A stretch of DNA of 64,000 bases from Cytobacillus oceanisediminis 2691 (GCF_000294775.2 NZ_CP015506.1:285501-349500), one strand, 5' to 3'; shown: positions 1 to 10,991, numbered from the stretch's first letter. Translations and numbers: made by a program. The notes: a model not told the origin generated them from the sequence alone.

Positions 1-25
1 GGTTCGAGTCCCGTCCGGACCGCCA
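1..25 (+). tRNA. 3' end of a tRNA, probably tRNA-Asp (partial)
   Basis: The window opens inside a T loop (TTCGAGT) followed by the 3' T-stem strand, an acceptor strand CCGGACC, discriminator G and an encoded CCA. The implied 5' acceptor GGTCCGG and the G discriminator match Bacillus tRNA-Asp as I remember it. The anticodon lies outside the window, so identity is inferred. Confidence 0.8.
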
Positions 26-48
26 TTTTCTAATATTAAAAACGTCAA

Positions 49-75
49 ACGAAACCTGGTTTCGTCTTTTTTTTA
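49..75 (+). terminator. Rho-independent terminator after the tRNA
   Basis: ACGAAAC pairs with GTTTCGT across a 3-nt loop and is followed by a run of eight T. Confidence 0.85.
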
Positions 76-170
76 TTCTTTTTTATCCTCAGCTTATATT
101 CCATTAATAATGAAAATAGCTTACTTTGCCCATTGCTGCAAAATAAGGTAAACTACATATAGATTATTCT

Positions 171-200
171 CCTTAGGATTTATCCTAAGGTTTTTTTTCT
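171..200 (+). terminator. Terminator-like hairpin upstream of tsaE
   Basis: CCTTAGGAT and ATCCTAAGG form a perfect stem followed by eight T, only about 35 bases before the tsaE start. It is either a second terminator for upstream transcription or an attenuator in the tsaE leader. No aptamer is visible between 76 and 170. Confidence 0.7.
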
Positions 201-233
201 TTATAGATTAAACCATAAAAGGTGATGAAACAT

Positions 234-689
234 ATGAGTCAGTTTGAGTTTATCTCAAAGAAGCCAGAGGATACGATGGCGTTTTCGGAAAGGCTGGGCA
301 GTCTGCTCCAGCCGGGGGATGTCCTTGCTCTGGAAGGAGATTTGGGCGCAGGAAAAACGACATTCACCAAGGGGCTGGCAAAAGGACTTAATATTACCCG
401 TAATGTAAATAGCCCCACTTTTACGATTATTAAAGAATACCAAGGAAGATTGCCCCTGTATCATATGGATGTATATAGAGTTGAAGATTCTTTTGAGGAT
501 TTGGGGTTTGATGAATATTTTGAAGGCAATGGGGTCACAGTTGTAGAATGGGCTCATCTAGTTAAAGAACAGCTTCCCGAAGAGTTATTGACGATTTATT
601 TATATCTTGATGATAATGACTCAAGAAAGCTTGTCCTGGAACCCCGGGGAAAAAGATATGAGGAATTGTGTAAGGAGATTATGTTATGA
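234..689 (+). CDS. tsaE: tRNA t6A biosynthesis ATPase TsaE (YdiB)
   Basis: TsaE is the small P-loop ATPase of the TsaB-TsaD-TsaE complex that makes N6-threonylcarbamoyladenosine at position 37 of ANN-decoding tRNAs. The Walker A motif GDLGAGKTT lies near residue 40. The family NSPTFT segment and the VVEW segment are present, and the length of about 151 residues is normal. The frame is open from a GTG at 222 with ATGs at 225 and 234. I prefer 234, because AAAAGGTG sits at 217-224 and the protein then begins MSQFEF. The stop overlaps tsaB by four bases (ATGA), so the two are translationally coupled in the operon tsaE-tsaB-rimI-tsaD. Confidence 0.95.
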   Translation: MSQFEFISKKPEDTMAFSERLGSLLQPGDVLALEGDLGAGKTTFTKGLAKGLNITRNVNSPTFTIIKEYQGRLPLYHMDVYRVEDSFEDLGFDEYFEGNGVTVVEWAHLVKEQLPEELLTIYLYLDDNDSRKLVLEPRGKRYEELCKEIML

Positions 690-1390
690 AGGTTTTAGCC
701 ATAGATACATCCAATTACCCTTTGGGAGTAGCTCTTCTGGATGGTGATCAGGTTATAGGCGAGTACATTACCAATGTCAAAAAGAATCACTCTGTTCGTG
801 TTATGCCGGCTATTGATATCTTAATGAAAGATTGTGGTGTTACGCCAGCTGAGTTAGATAAAATTGTTGTTGCGAAAGGACCTGGCTCCTATACAGGCGT
901 CCGAATTGGGGTTACAATTGCAAAAACTCTGGCCTGGACTTTAAATAAGCCGCTGGTTGGGGTATCCAGCCTGGAAATTTATGCGGCTTCGGCAGGCAGA
1001 TACTTTAATGGCGTCATATCTCCTTTGTTTGATGCACGGAGAGGACAAATATATACTGGCCTGTATCAATATAAGGAAGGGCAGTTAGCATCTCTTATGA
1101 AAGACCAGCTCCTTCTTGCAAAAGATTGGGCAGCAATGCTTTCTGAGCAGCAAGAGAAGGTCCTTTTTATAGGGAATGATCTGCCTTTACATAAAGAGGT
1201 ATTTACAGAATCCCTTAGAGACCTGGCGGTGTACGCTTCGCCTGCAGAACATAATCCAAGGCCGGCAGAACTTGCCTTGTTAGGCAGAGACAGAGAGCCT
1301 GAGGAAGTTCACTCTTTTGTTCCTAATTATATTAGGATTGCGGAAGCTGAAGCCAATTGGATAAAAGCAAACCAAGAAAAAAAGCTATAG
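686..1390 (+). CDS. tsaB: tRNA t6A biosynthesis protein TsaB (YdiC)
   Basis: TsaB is a degenerate ASKHA-fold paralogue of TsaD and the dimerisation platform of the t6A transferase. The N-terminus MKVLAIDTSNYPLGVAL and the segment VAKGPGSYTGVRIG near residue 65 are family signatures. At 234 residues the length is typical. It overlaps tsaE by 4 bp and is followed 18 bp later by rimI. An AAGGAG precedes the ATG at normal distance. Catalytic metal ligands of TsaD are not expected here, because TsaB is inactive on its own. Confidence 0.95.
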   Translation: MKVLAIDTSNYPLGVALLDGDQVIGEYITNVKKNHSVRVMPAIDILMKDCGVTPAELDKIVVAKGPGSYTGVRIGVTIAKTLAWTLNKPLVGVSSLEIYAASAGRYFNGVISPLFDARRGQIYTGLYQYKEGQLASLMKDQLLLAKDWAAMLSEQQEKVLFIGNDLPLHKEVFTESLRDLAVYASPAEHNPRPAELALLGRDREPEEVHSFVPNYIRIAEAEANWIKANQEKKL

Positions 1391-1408
1391 TGATGAGGAA
1401 GCGAACGT

Positions 1409-1858
1409 ATGAATAAATCCTTAACTTTCCGTTTTATGAATGAAGAGGATATTGATGATGTTTTGGAAATAGAACATAAGTCCTTTGCAACACCCTGGAG
1501 CAGGGAAGCCTTTTTTAACGAATTAACACAAAATCAGTTTGCATTGTATGTTGTTTTAGAAGAAGAAAATAAAGTTATAGGCTACTGTGGAGCATGGATC
1601 GTAGTGGACGAAGCTCATATCACAAATGTTGCGCTGCTCCCTGAATATCGCGGGAGAAAGCTTGGAGAAGCTCTTATGCGAAAGTTAATGGAGATTGCGT
1701 CTGAAATGGGGGCCATCACGATGACTCTGGAAGTAAGGGTATCTAACTTCACAGCTCAGGCCTTGTACCGAAAGCTTGGTTTTCAAAATGGAGCCATAAG
1801 GAAGAACTACTACACTGATAATCAAGAAGATGCTTTAGTAATGTGGGTGAATTTATAA
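1409..1858 (+). CDS. rimI: Ribosomal protein S18-alanine N-acetyltransferase RimI (YdiD)
   Basis: This is a 149-residue single-domain GNAT acetyltransferase. The acetyl-CoA-binding motif appears as [10 protein letters not shown] around residue 80, followed by a beta-bulge strand (MTLEVRVSN) and the [13 protein letters not shown] segment typical of RimI. The family acetylates the N-terminus of ribosomal protein S18 and related substrates. Its place between tsaB and tsaD matches B. subtilis ydiD. The stop codon shares one base with the tsaD start (TAATG). Confidence 0.92.
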   Translation: MNKSLTFRFMNEEDIDDVLEIEHKSFATPWSREAFFNELTQNQFALYVVLEEENKVIGYCGAWIVVDEAHITNVALLPEYRGRKLGEALMRKLMEIASEMGAITMTLEVRVSNFTAQALYRKLGFQNGAIRKNYYTDNQEDALVMWVNL

Positions 1859-2886
1859 TGAATAAAGATCAATGGATCATGGGGATTGAAACAAGCTGTG
1901 ATGAGACGGCTGTTGCCATCATTAAGAATGGCCGTGAAATCTCAGCCAATATAGTTGCATCCCAAATAGAAAGCCATAAACGTTTTGGGGGAGTAGTTCC
2001 GGAAATCGCTTCCCGCCATCATGTTGAACAGATAACTATAGTGTTGGAAGAAGCATTATATAAGGCAGGCATTACATATTCAGATCTTTCAGCAATTGCT
2101 GTGACTGAAGGACCTGGCCTTGTAGGCGCGCTGCTGATCGGGGTTAATGCCGCTAAAGCAGTTGCTTTTGCTCATGGTATCCCTCTTGTAGGTGTGCATC
2201 ATATTGCTGGACATATTTATGCCAATCGATTGGTTGAAGAAATGGAATTTCCATTACTGTCCCTGGTAGTCTCAGGCGGTCATACAGAGCTTGTCTATAT
2301 GAAGGAGCATGGCCATTTCCAAGTGATTGGAGAGACAAGGGATGATGCTGCAGGAGAGGCATATGATAAAGTTGCCCGGACATTAAATCTGCCATATCCA
2401 GGCGGTCCTCACATTGACAGACTCGCTCATGAAGGGAACCCGACCATTCAGCTTCCGAGAGCATGGCTGGAAGAAGGTTCATACGATTTTAGCTTCAGCG
2501 GCTTAAAGTCTGCCGTTATCAACACTGTTCACAATGCTGAGCAGCGTGGTGAGACCATTGTGCCGGAAGATCTTGCTGCAAGCTTCCAGGAAAGTGTCAT
2601 TGATGTCTTAGTAACGAAAACAGAAAGAGCTGTTGAAGAATATCAGGTGAAGCAGCTGCTGCTCGCAGGCGGAGTTGCGGCGAATAAAGGACTTCGAGCT
2701 TCTTTGGAAAAGAGGTTTGGGGACAAAGCGGAGATAAAGCTTATTATTCCGCCATTAACATTATGCACAGATAATGCAGCGATGATTGGTGCAGCAGGAA
2801 GTGTGCTGTTTGAAAAAGGACAATTCGCCGGACTTGATTTAAATGCCAATCCCGGTTTGGACATCACTATCCACAATGATAAATAA
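1858..2886 (+). CDS. tsaD: tRNA N6-threonylcarbamoyladenosine transferase TsaD (Gcp)
   Basis: TsaD transfers the threonylcarbamoyl group onto A37 of tRNA, using an Fe/Zn site. The HxxxH metal motif is seen in HHIAGHIYA near residue 110, together with the [13 protein letters not shown]-terminus, VSGGHTELV and a terminal [10 protein letters not shown] segment. About 342 residues is standard. The reading frame extends upstream to a GTG at 1843, but the ATG at 1858 gives the family start [11 protein letters not shown] and is coupled to the rimI stop. It is the last gene of its operon and is followed by a terminator and then DnaA boxes. Confidence 0.95.
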   Translation: MNKDQWIMGIETSCDETAVAIIKNGREISANIVASQIESHKRFGGVVPEIASRHHVEQITIVLEEALYKAGITYSDLSAIAVTEGPGLVGALLIGVNAAKAVAFAHGIPLVGVHHIAGHIYANRLVEEMEFPLLSLVVSGGHTELVYMKEHGHFQVIGETRDDAAGEAYDKVARTLNLPYPGGPHIDRLAHEGNPTIQLPRAWLEEGSYDFSFSGLKSAVINTVHNAEQRGETIVPEDLAASFQESVIDVLVTKTERAVEEYQVKQLLLAGGVAANKGLRASLEKRFGDKAEIKLIIPPLTLCTDNAAMIGAAGSVLFEKGQFAGLDLNANPGLDITIHNDK

Positions 2887-2891
2887 ATTAG

Positions 2892-2925
2892 GAAAAAGTC
2901 CCCGACCGCATAGGGGGCTTTTTCT
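2892..2925. terminator. Bidirectional terminator between tsaD and the ABC-F gene
   Basis: AAAAAGTCCCC and AGGGGGCTTTTT form a stem with A- and T-rich ends, so it can serve tsaD on the plus strand and possibly the minus strand. Confidence 0.8.
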
Positions 2926-3058
2926 GTGGATAAAATCATTTATTTCAGAATATTATGTTGGTAATGTGGATAAAAACAGTTTAAATTGTGGATAATGTGG
3001 AAAAGTCTGTGGAGAGTATATATAACTGCGTTTTTCTTGTGATTATCTCTGTGGATAA
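2925..3058 (-). promoter_or_regulatory. Cluster of DnaA boxes
   Basis: Four perfect copies of TGTGGATAA (reverse complement of the DnaA box TTATCCACA) lie at 2925-2933, 2965-2973, 2987-2995 and 3050-3058, all in the same orientation. Near matches are TGTGGAAAA at 2996 and TGTGGAGAG at 3009. The surrounding DNA is AT-rich and no gene is present. Clusters of DnaA boxes outside oriC are known in B. subtilis, and I recall one near gcp (tsaD). A role in titrating DnaA is inferred. Confidence 0.85.
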
Positions 3059-3114
3059 TAGAAAAGACTGGCAGTGACTATTCTACCAGTCTAAAAGTTA
3101 TGAATTTTCTTTTA

Positions 3115-5037
3115 TTAATCATCAGCTAAAAGTGTCCATTCTTCCATCAATTCTTCCAGCTTAGCTTTTGCTTGATCAGTTTCATTTGTGATACCCATCA
3201 CTTTTTCATGGTCTTGATAAACATTCGGATCACAGAGAAGCTGGTCATTCATATCGATTACTTTCTCCAATCCTTCTATTTGCTCTTCAATTTCTTCCAT
3301 TCTTCTTTTTCGTTGGCGTTCGAGCTTTTTGGCTTCTTTATCCTGCTGATAATTATTTTTGTCCTGCTTAACAGGCTGTGATGCCGTGGATTCATCTTGC
3401 TCATTAAGTGCAAGCAGTTCCTCTTGTTCCTGCTTTTTTTCCACATAATAATCATAATCGCCGAGATACTCTGTTGCCCCAATACTGGAAAGTTCAACTA
3501 CCTTTGTTGTGATTCTGTTGATAAAATATCGGTCATGAGATACAAAGAGAATCGTTCCAGGATAATTGATCAATGCATTTTCAAGAATTTCTTTGCTATC
3601 CAGATCCAAATGGTTTGTAGGCTCGTCGAGGATTAAGAAATTGGCTTTCTGCATCATAAGCTTCGCAAGCGCAAGACGTGCCTTTTCACCGCCGCTCAGT
3701 GTTGAAACAGTTTTAAGAACATCATCACCAGAGAAAAGAAAGTTCCCAAGTATTGTCCGGATTTCCTTTTCCGGTTTTAGCGGGTATTCATCCCATAATT
3801 CGTTCAGGACTCTTTTATTGCTGGTGAGTTCCGCCTGTTCCTGGTCATAGTAGCCAATTGTCACATTGGAACCGTACTGTATCTCCCCGGAAAAAGAAGA
3901 GATCTTTTTGATGATGGTTTTGAGCAAGGTGGATTTGCCAATTCCATTGGGCCCCACCAGTGCAATGCTGTCACCTCTTGCCAGTCGCAGTGAAATATTC
4001 TCGCTCACTATCTCTTCATAGCCAATAGCAAGAGAATGAATATTTAAAACCTCATTGCCTGATTGCCGTTCAATGTCAAAGCCAAAAGAAGCTGATTTCT
4101 CGTCTCCCAGCGGCCTGTCCATCACGTCCATTCTGGCAAGCTGCTTTCTGCGGCTTTGTGCCCTTTTGGTTGTGGAAGCACGGGCAAGATTTCGCTGGAT
4201 AAAATCCTGCAGCTTAGCGATCTCTTCCTGCTGTTTCTCGAATTGCTTCATTTCTCTTTCAAAGTTAGCCGCTTTTTGATCGAGATAGGAACTGTAGTTT
4301 CCTGGGTACTTTCTTATTTGGCGGCGGGAAATCTCGTAAACCTGGGAAACGACCTTATCAAGGAAATATCGGTCATGGGATACGATTAGAATGGCACCGT
4401 TGTATCCCTGCAGGTACTGTTCGAGCCATGATAATGTTTCAATATCCAGGTGGTTGGTAGGCTCGTCCAGTATTAAGATATCAGGCTTTGTCAGCAAAAG
4501 TTTACCAAGGGCCAATCTGGTACGCTGTCCGCCGCTCAATGATGAAATTTTAGTGTCATAGCCCATTGAGCTGAAGTTGAGTCCGTGGAGAATGGAACGG
4601 ATATCTGCCTCATATTGATAGCCGCCATTTTCTTTGAAATCAACCTGAAGCTTGTCGTATTCTTTTAAGATGCGTTCATAGGCATCAGAGTTATTTAGGA
4701 TATCAGGGTCTGCCATTTGTTCTTCAAGGCTGCGAAGCTGTTTTTCCTGCTTCTGCAGATGACTAAAAACAGTCAGCATTTCATCCCAAATGGATAACTC
4801 TGATTCCAGGCCGGTATTTTGTGCAAGATAGCCAATTGTTACTTCCTTTGGCTTTATAATCTCACCGGAGTCATATGTCATTTGTCCGGCAATAATTTTC
4901 AAAAGGGTGGACTTTCCTGCACCATTGCGCCCTACTAGCGCAATCCTGTCCCTGGTTTGTACTTCAAGCTTTATATTGGTTAAAATGGGATCAGCGCCAA
5001 AATTTTTCGCCAGCTGATTGACTTGTAATAGTATCAT
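3115..5037 (-). CDS. ydiF: ABC-F family ATPase (YdiF-like)
   Basis: This 640-residue protein has two ABC ATPase domains in tandem and no membrane segment, which is the ABC-F architecture of ribosome-associated translation factors. Walker A motifs are GRNGAGKST near residue 37 and GPNGIGKST near 365. Signatures are LSGGQRTR and LSGGEKAR, and both copies have LDEPTNHLD. Between the domains lies the charged, helical P-site interaction linker, and the C-terminus is a long charged coiled coil. It sits convergent to tsaD, as ydiF does in B. subtilis. Whether it gives antibiotic resistance or acts as a housekeeping factor cannot be told from sequence. Confidence 0.92.
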   Translation of the reverse strand: MILLQVNQLAKNFGADPILTNIKLEVQTRDRIALVGRNGAGKSTLLKIIAGQMTYDSGEIIKPKEVTIGYLAQNTGLESELSIWDEMLTVFSHLQKQEKQLRSLEEQMADPDILNNSDAYERILKEYDKLQVDFKENGGYQYEADIRSILHGLNFSSMGYDTKISSLSGGQRTRLALGKLLLTKPDILILDEPTNHLDIETLSWLEQYLQGYNGAILIVSHDRYFLDKVVSQVYEISRRQIRKYPGNYSSYLDQKAANFEREMKQFEKQQEEIAKLQDFIQRNLARASTTKRAQSRRKQLARMDVMDRPLGDEKSASFGFDIERQSGNEVLNIHSLAIGYEEIVSENISLRLARGDSIALVGPNGIGKSTLLKTIIKKISSFSGEIQYGSNVTIGYYDQEQAELTSNKRVLNELWDEYPLKPEKEIRTILGNFLFSGDDVLKTVSTLSGGEKARLALAKLMMQKANFLILDEPTNHLDLDSKEILENALINYPGTILFVSHDRYFINRITTKVVELSSIGATEYLGDYDYYVEKKQEQEELLALNEQDESTASQPVKQDKNNYQQDKEAKKLERQRKRRMEEIEEQIEGLEKVIDMNDQLLCDPNVYQDHEKVMGITNETDQAKAKLEELMEEWTLLADD

Positions 5038-5227
5038 GTTCTTTCACCTCGGGTATAGAGTAAGTGTAACTCATTCATATATGTTCGGCAATAAAGGAGA
5101 CAGGACTATAATCCCTTCTGCAGGGCATTCAATCAAGACAAAAGGCAAATAAATATGTGAGGAACAATACAAAGCACATACAAAGTAACAGAAAAATAGT
5201 GTATGATTTTGAAGAGAGGTGTTTTGA

Positions 5228-5710
5228 ATGGCGGATTTTACTCATTTTAATCAAGAGGGCAGGGCAAAAATGGTGGATGTCAGCGATAAACCTGAAACGG
5301 CAAGAACAGCCATTGCTCAATCAAGTATTACTCTTAATCAGGAGATATACGAAAAGATAACATCCAACTCTATGAAAAAAGGGGATGTACTCGCTGTTGC
5401 ACAAACTGCAGGTATTATGGCGAGCAAGAAAACATGGGACATTATTCCGATGTGCCATCCGCTGCCGCTTAAGGGCGTGGACATTTCATTTTCATGGAAG
5501 GCGGAAGAGGAAGAGTATGTCCTGATCATTACTGCTTCTGTAAAAACGAAGGGAAATACGGGTGTGGAAATGGAAGCGTTAACAGCCGCTTCTGTCTGTG
5601 CGCTGACCGTTTATGACATGTGCAAGGCTGTAGATAAAGGAATGGTGATTGGGCCAACCTTTTTAATAGAGAAAACAGGCGGAAAAAACGGAGATTTTAA
5701 AAGAAATTAA
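5228..5710 (+). CDS. moaC: Cyclic pyranopterin monophosphate synthase MoaC
   Basis: MoaC acts with MoaA in the first step of molybdenum cofactor synthesis, converting the MoaA product to cyclic pyranopterin monophosphate. Family motifs are visible: [14 protein letters not shown] near residue 75 and [19 protein letters not shown] near residue 115. Length is 160 residues, which is normal. The start ATG at 5228 follows GAGAGGTG, and the frame also opens upstream. It is alone here without other moa genes and is followed 27 bp later by rex, the B. subtilis arrangement. Confidence 0.95.
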   Translation: MADFTHFNQEGRAKMVDVSDKPETARTAIAQSSITLNQEIYEKITSNSMKKGDVLAVAQTAGIMASKKTWDIIPMCHPLPLKGVDISFSWKAEEEEYVLIITASVKTKGNTGVEMEALTAASVCALTVYDMCKAVDKGMVIGPTFLIEKTGGKNGDFKRN

Positions 5711-5737
5711 TTCATCATAAGAAATGGGGATGGACGA

Positions 5738-6382
5738 ATGGCCAATGAACCAATTAAGATACCGCAGGCAACAGCTAAACGGCTGCCTTTATACTACCGC
5801 TTTCTAAAAAACCTTCACTCATCAGGCAAACAAAGAGTCTCTTCAGCAGAATTGAGTGAGGCGGTAAAGGTAGATTCTGCAACAATCCGCCGCGATTTTT
5901 CGTACTTTGGTGCGTTAGGAAAAAAAGGATATGGATATAATGTGAATTACCTGCTGGGCTTCTTTCGGAAGACTCTTGACCAGGATGAGCTGACTAAAGT
6001 AGCTTTGATCGGGGTAGGGAATTTAGGAACAGCCTTTCTTAACTATAATTTTCTTAAAAATAATAATACCAAAATAGAAGTAGCCTTTGATGTTGATGAG
6101 AGTAAGGTTGGCACGAAAATCGGTGATGTACCGGTCCATCATATGGATGACCTTGAAGAAGTTATTATAAATAATAATATTCAGGTGGCGATTTTAACGG
6201 TGCCGGCACCGCCTGCCCAGGCTATTACCGATCGGATGGTGAATGCGAAAATAAAAGGAATCCTTAATTTTACACCTGCGAGGCTCACTGTGCCAGCCTC
6301 GATTCGGATTCACCATATCGATCTGGCAGTAGAATTGCAGTCACTGGTTTATTTTCTGAAAAACTATCCGGAAGAAATGTAA
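5738..6382 (+). CDS. rex: Redox-sensing transcriptional repressor Rex
   Basis: Rex senses the NADH/NAD+ ratio and represses fermentation and respiration genes when NADH is low. The N-terminal winged helix (about residues 1-80) includes [14 protein letters not shown]. The Rossmann nucleotide-binding domain starts at [13 protein letters not shown] near residue 90, and the domain-swapped C-terminal helix ends the protein. The length of 214 residues is typical. It is followed by a strong terminator shared with the convergent ydiK. Confidence 0.95.
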   Translation: MANEPIKIPQATAKRLPLYYRFLKNLHSSGKQRVSSAELSEAVKVDSATIRRDFSYFGALGKKGYGYNVNYLLGFFRKTLDQDELTKVALIGVGNLGTAFLNYNFLKNNNTKIEVAFDVDESKVGTKIGDVPVHHMDDLEEVIINNNIQVAILTVPAPPAQAITDRMVNAKIKGILNFTPARLTVPASIRIHHIDLAVELQSLVYFLKNYPEEM

Positions 6383-6414
6383 AAAAATGAGCCTTTTGGG
6401 GGCTCATTTTTTCA
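6381..6414. terminator. Bidirectional terminator between rex and ydiK
   Basis: AAATGAGCC and GGCTCATTT form a stem flanked by A7 and T6 runs. It overlaps the last codons of ydiK on the minus strand. Confidence 0.85.
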
Positions 6415-6607
6415 TTTTATTTTTCATTTTAAAATGCAGGCCAACCATCCGCAGTCCGGTGCCAAAATCGAATGTGGCAATTATAATCAGAAAATAAGTA
6501 AAGAATCCCCAGGTTTCTTCATGCTGGATATTCTGTATGGCTATAAAAGTGAAAAGGCATCCGAGAAGGATGTAAATAAAGCCTGAAAACAAAGGTGTGC
6601 TTCTCAT
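6404..6607 (-). CDS. ydiK: Small membrane protein YdiK (DUF4305-like)
   Basis: This is a 67-residue hydrophobic protein with two predicted membrane segments, about residues 8-27 and 33-55, and a basic C-terminus (KMKNKMKK). The position between rex and the CPBP protease gene and the size match B. subtilis ydiK. The frame also opens at a TTG one codon upstream. The ATG at 6607 is preceded by GGGGGA. Function is unknown in the family. Confidence 0.8.
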   Translation of the reverse strand: MRSTPLFSGFIYILLGCLFTFIAIQNIQHEETWGFFTYFLIIIATFDFGTGLRMVGLHFKMKNKMKK

Positions 6608-6653
6608 CAAAATCCCCCAGTAAGTTTAAAACTCTGCAAAGCATTCCCCTATG

Positions 6654-7379
6654 CTAGAAAAAGCTGATAAAGCTCTGCATTTTTTCCATTTCTTCTAACC
6701 ATTTTTGCATATTATCCTGATTCAGCTGGATAACCGCAACAAAGGTGTTCATCGCCACATGGGCAAAAATCGGCACAATAATCCGCTTCGTTTTGACATA
6801 TAAGAAAGCAAAGGTGAACCCCATTGCCGAGTACAGCAGTACATGTTCAGGCTCGAAATGGGCAAGTGCAAAAATGACTGAGCTGATCAGGGCCGATAAG
6901 AAGAAGTTGAAGCGCTTATGGAGAGAACCGAAAATAACTTTTCTAAAGACAATCTCCTCAAGTATTGGCCCAATGACCGAACTAATTAAGATAACGATTG
7001 GCGATGCTTCAATAATCCGGATAATCTGCTGCGTATTCTCAGATCCCATTTCAATCCCAATCATATTTTCAATGCTGGCAGCAGTAGCTTGAGCGATCAG
7101 GGCCAAAAATATACCCCCAACTGCCCAGCCCGCTGAGCTTGCTGCGGAAGATGCATCCCTATCCAGGCCTTTTTTCATCTCTTTTCTTAATAATAGAAGC
7201 GTAATGATCAGTGTAACCGTAAAACTGATGACAAGCCAGTAGGCTACAGCCAGGATCTGCATGTTTTCGGGGTTCTGTCCAAGGGCATCTGCAATAAATA
7301 ACACAAGCGGAACGCCAAACAAACTGGACAGCTGCATGGCAATATAAGCTATTAATATAAACCAATATTCCTTCTTCAA
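6654..7379 (-). CDS. ydiL: CPBP family intramembrane metalloprotease YdiL
   Basis: This is a polytopic membrane protein of the CPBP (Abi/CAAX protease) family. The family motifs are seen as EEIVFR (EExxxR) near residue 145 and FALAHF (FxxxH) near residue 180, followed by a conserved glycine/asparagine-containing helix (AHVAMNTF). The frame is open from an ATG at 7415, but the TTG at 7379 has AAGGAG eight bases upstream and gives MKKEYWF, so I choose it (241 residues). It lies between ydiK and groES as in B. subtilis. The substrate is unknown. Confidence 0.88.
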   Translation of the reverse strand: MKKEYWFILIAYIAMQLSSLFGVPLVLFIADALGQNPENMQILAVAYWLVISFTVTLIITLLLLRKEMKKGLDRDASSAASSAGWAVGGIFLALIAQATAASIENMIGIEMGSENTQQIIRIIEASPIVILISSVIGPILEEIVFRKVIFGSLHKRFNFFLSALISSVIFALAHFEPEHVLLYSAMGFTFAFLYVKTKRIIVPIFAHVAMNTFVAVIQLNQDNMQKWLEEMEKMQSFISFF

Positions 7380-7588
7380 AATGTTATACTCCTTATTCTG
7401 AGTGTTGGAAAACAAGTCCTAAAGCCATTGTACTCTTAATAAGGAGCGGGTTTCAAATATCAGCATCAAAGCAGGAAAATACTATGGGTAAAGTGAAGAG
7501 TTCCGAAGCATACTTAAGAGGTTGTCTGTGTCGAAAAATAGTGTGTATGGGCGAATGAAATTTTTTCTAAAAAATTTAAGCTTCACCC

Positions 7589-7620
7589 TTGCAAATAGAA
7601 ATGAGATTCATTAATATAAT
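7589..7620 (+). promoter_or_regulatory. Putative sigma-A promoter of groESL
   Basis: TTGCAA at 7589-7594 is followed by TAATAT at 7612 (17 bp spacer). An overlapping TATAAT lies at 7615, with a 20 bp spacer. The operator CIRCE lies just downstream, in the expected transcript start region. Confidence 0.65.
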
Positions 7621-7627
7621 AATTGTG

Positions 7628-7654
7628 TTAGCACTCATACAGAGAGAGTGCTAA
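7628..7654 (+). promoter_or_regulatory. CIRCE operator (HrcA binding site)
   Basis: TTAGCACTC, nine spacer bases and GAGTGCTAA form a perfect CIRCE inverted repeat. HrcA bound here represses groES-groEL in the absence of heat stress. Confidence 0.97.
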
Positions 7655-7696
7655 TAAATAAAAATATTTACATATTATTTGAGGAGGTTGTTTCAC

Positions 7697-7981
7697 TTGT
7701 TAAAGCCACTAGGTGATCGAATTATTATCGAGCTTGTTGAAACTGAAGAAAAAACTGCAAGCGGCATCGTACTGCCGGACACTGCTAAAGAAAAGCCTCA
7801 AGAAGGTAAAGTTGTAGCTGTAGGAACTGGCCGCGTTCTTGAAAATGGTGAGCGTGTTGCCCTTGAAGTTGCTGACGGCGATCGTATCATCTTCTCAAAA
7901 TATGCTGGTACTGAAGTGAAGTACGAAGGCAAAGAGTATTTAATTTTACGCGAAAATGACATTCTTGCTGTAATTGGCTAA
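7697..7981 (+). CDS. groES: Co-chaperonin GroES
   Basis: GroES forms the heptameric lid of the GroEL folding chamber. The protein begins LKPLGDR and contains the mobile loop [18 protein letters not shown] near residues 20-37. The frame is open from 7679, but the TTG at 7697 has GAGGAGG at a good distance and gives the expected 94-residue GroES. B. subtilis groES also uses TTG. It is 60 bp upstream of groEL, behind CIRCE. Confidence 0.96.
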   Translation: MLKPLGDRIIIELVETEEKTASGIVLPDTAKEKPQEGKVVAVGTGRVLENGERVALEVADGDRIIFSKYAGTEVKYEGKEYLILRENDILAVIG

Positions 7982-9673
<1,692 letters not shown>

Positions 9674-9770
9674 TTTAAAGCGTTGAACCCAACGTTTTAA
9701 AGCATCATCCACCAGGACATAGGTACAGGTTTTCTTGTCCTGCTGTTCCCAAAACTGTTTATAACAAACA

Positions 9771-9805
9771 AAAAAGGAATTCCTATTCGGGAATTCCTTT
9801 TTTTA
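9771..9805. terminator. Bidirectional terminator after groEL
   Basis: AAAAAGGAATTCC and GGAATTCCTTTTTTT form a near-perfect palindromic stem between convergent groEL and the DUF4317 gene. Two weaker hairpins lie before it, at 9675-9698 and 9713-9742. Confidence 0.85.
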
Positions 9806-9806
9806 T

Positions 9807-10991
9807 TTATTCTTTGTCCGAACCCCCGCCAAAAGTTTCGGGAATCATCGTGAAGCCTTCAATCACAGTATCTTCTTCCACTTCGATCATCAGATAGCGC
9901 TTGCCGTCAAAATGGACTTGTTTTACATATCGAAGATCTTGCGGGCAGATGGATATGTTGGCTGCCTTCGTGCTGATTTTTATTGATTTTGAATTAAATT
10001 TGGGCAGGACGCTGGTTGCCTTTATTTCATATTTGTCATCATCGATGATTTTTTGATAAGCGGATTGGACCTTTTCTGAATTAATATCTTCGAGACCACT
10101 CACTTTTAAAACGCGTTCTACGTCTTTGGAATCCAGCTTCGGCGGTTCATCCTCTTCGTTTTCCACGATCATACGGTTAATCTCTTCATATACGTTGGAA
10201 AGGGTTGCTGTGCTTAGCTGATCTCCTGTTACGTCTTTAATAATTTCCTCAAAAACGATTTTATCATCCTGCGCCGTCATCGTTTCTTCCCCGTTTAAAA
10301 CGTCCACTATGAACTGGTAGTCGGGCTCATGTACCTTGCCTGCTGAATACAAGACGTGATTGACATCAGCTGCATGATCGGTAAAGCAAGGAAATAGAAA
10401 CCCTGAAATGGGAGCCTTGAGGTTGATAATCGGATCAACGGTAAAATGATATTTAAATTCCTTTTCTACATAGTCAAAAAGCAATTCTTTCTTCGGTTCT
10501 TGAGTGTTATTTATGCTGCAGAGAATAAAGGGATGAGAATAAACGGCATCCCGTTCACTTTCCTCGGCTTCTGCGTTGCGGCGTTTCATTGGCTTAAGAT
10601 ACTCCCCGCGAATGAATGTAACGACAATATCCTTTTCATATTGCCGGATTCCCAGCATTTTGCCGACTATCTGAAGCATTTGATCCATCCAGCCTTCAGC
10701 ATCACTGCTTAGCAATCCCTGATGCAGGATGAGTTGACTGCTGTTTTCGGCATCCCTCTGAAACTTTAATTCAAAGAGCTTTTCATCCAATTGGCCGCCA
10801 AGCAGCTTTTTGAAGTTATCCATAAATAGCTCCTGCTGATCCTGGTCCAGCATTTCAAAGGGCTGGCTTTCATAATGATAAATCTCACTTGATTCCTTCA
10901 TAATATAGACATTAAAAATATCTGAGATCTTTAGTAAGTCATTATTTAATTTAAATTGTTTCCGAATCTGTGCGATGTCTTTTTTGTTCAC
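9807..10991 (-). CDS. DUF4317 family protein
   Basis: This 394-residue soluble acidic protein is of unknown function. The N-terminus (V/M)NKKDIAQIRKQFK and the overall length match DUF4317 proteins of Firmicutes as I recall them. No signal peptide, membrane segment or catalytic motif stands out. The frame opens nine codons earlier at an ATG (11018), but a GTG at 10991 follows TAGGAGTGG at normal distance and gives the family N-terminus. It has no operon partner and breaks the B. subtilis gene order after groEL. Confidence 0.75.
   Translation of the reverse strand: MNKKDIAQIRKQFKLNNDLLKISDIFNVYIMKESSEIYHYESQPFEMLDQDQQELFMDNFKKLLGGQLDEKLFELKFQRDAENSSQLILHQGLLSSDAEGWMDQMLQIVGKMLGIRQYEKDIVVTFIRGEYLKPMKRRNAEAEESERDAVYSHPFILCSINNTQEPKKELLFDYVEKEFKYHFTVDPIINLKAPISGFLFPCFTDHAADVNHVLYSAGKVHEPDYQFIVDVLNGEETMTAQDDKIVFEEIIKDVTGDQLSTATLSNVYEEINRMIVENEEDEPPKLDSKDVERVLKVSGLEDINSEKVQSAYQKIIDDDKYEIKATSVLPKFNSKSIKISTKAANISICPQDLRYVKQVHFDGKRYLMIEVEEDTVIEGFTMIPETFGGGSDKE

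Noticed and set aside
7484..7558. 24-codon frame (MGKVKSSEAYL) upstream of groES
   Set aside because: Only a weak AGGA precedes it and it lies in the groES promoter region. There is not enough evidence.
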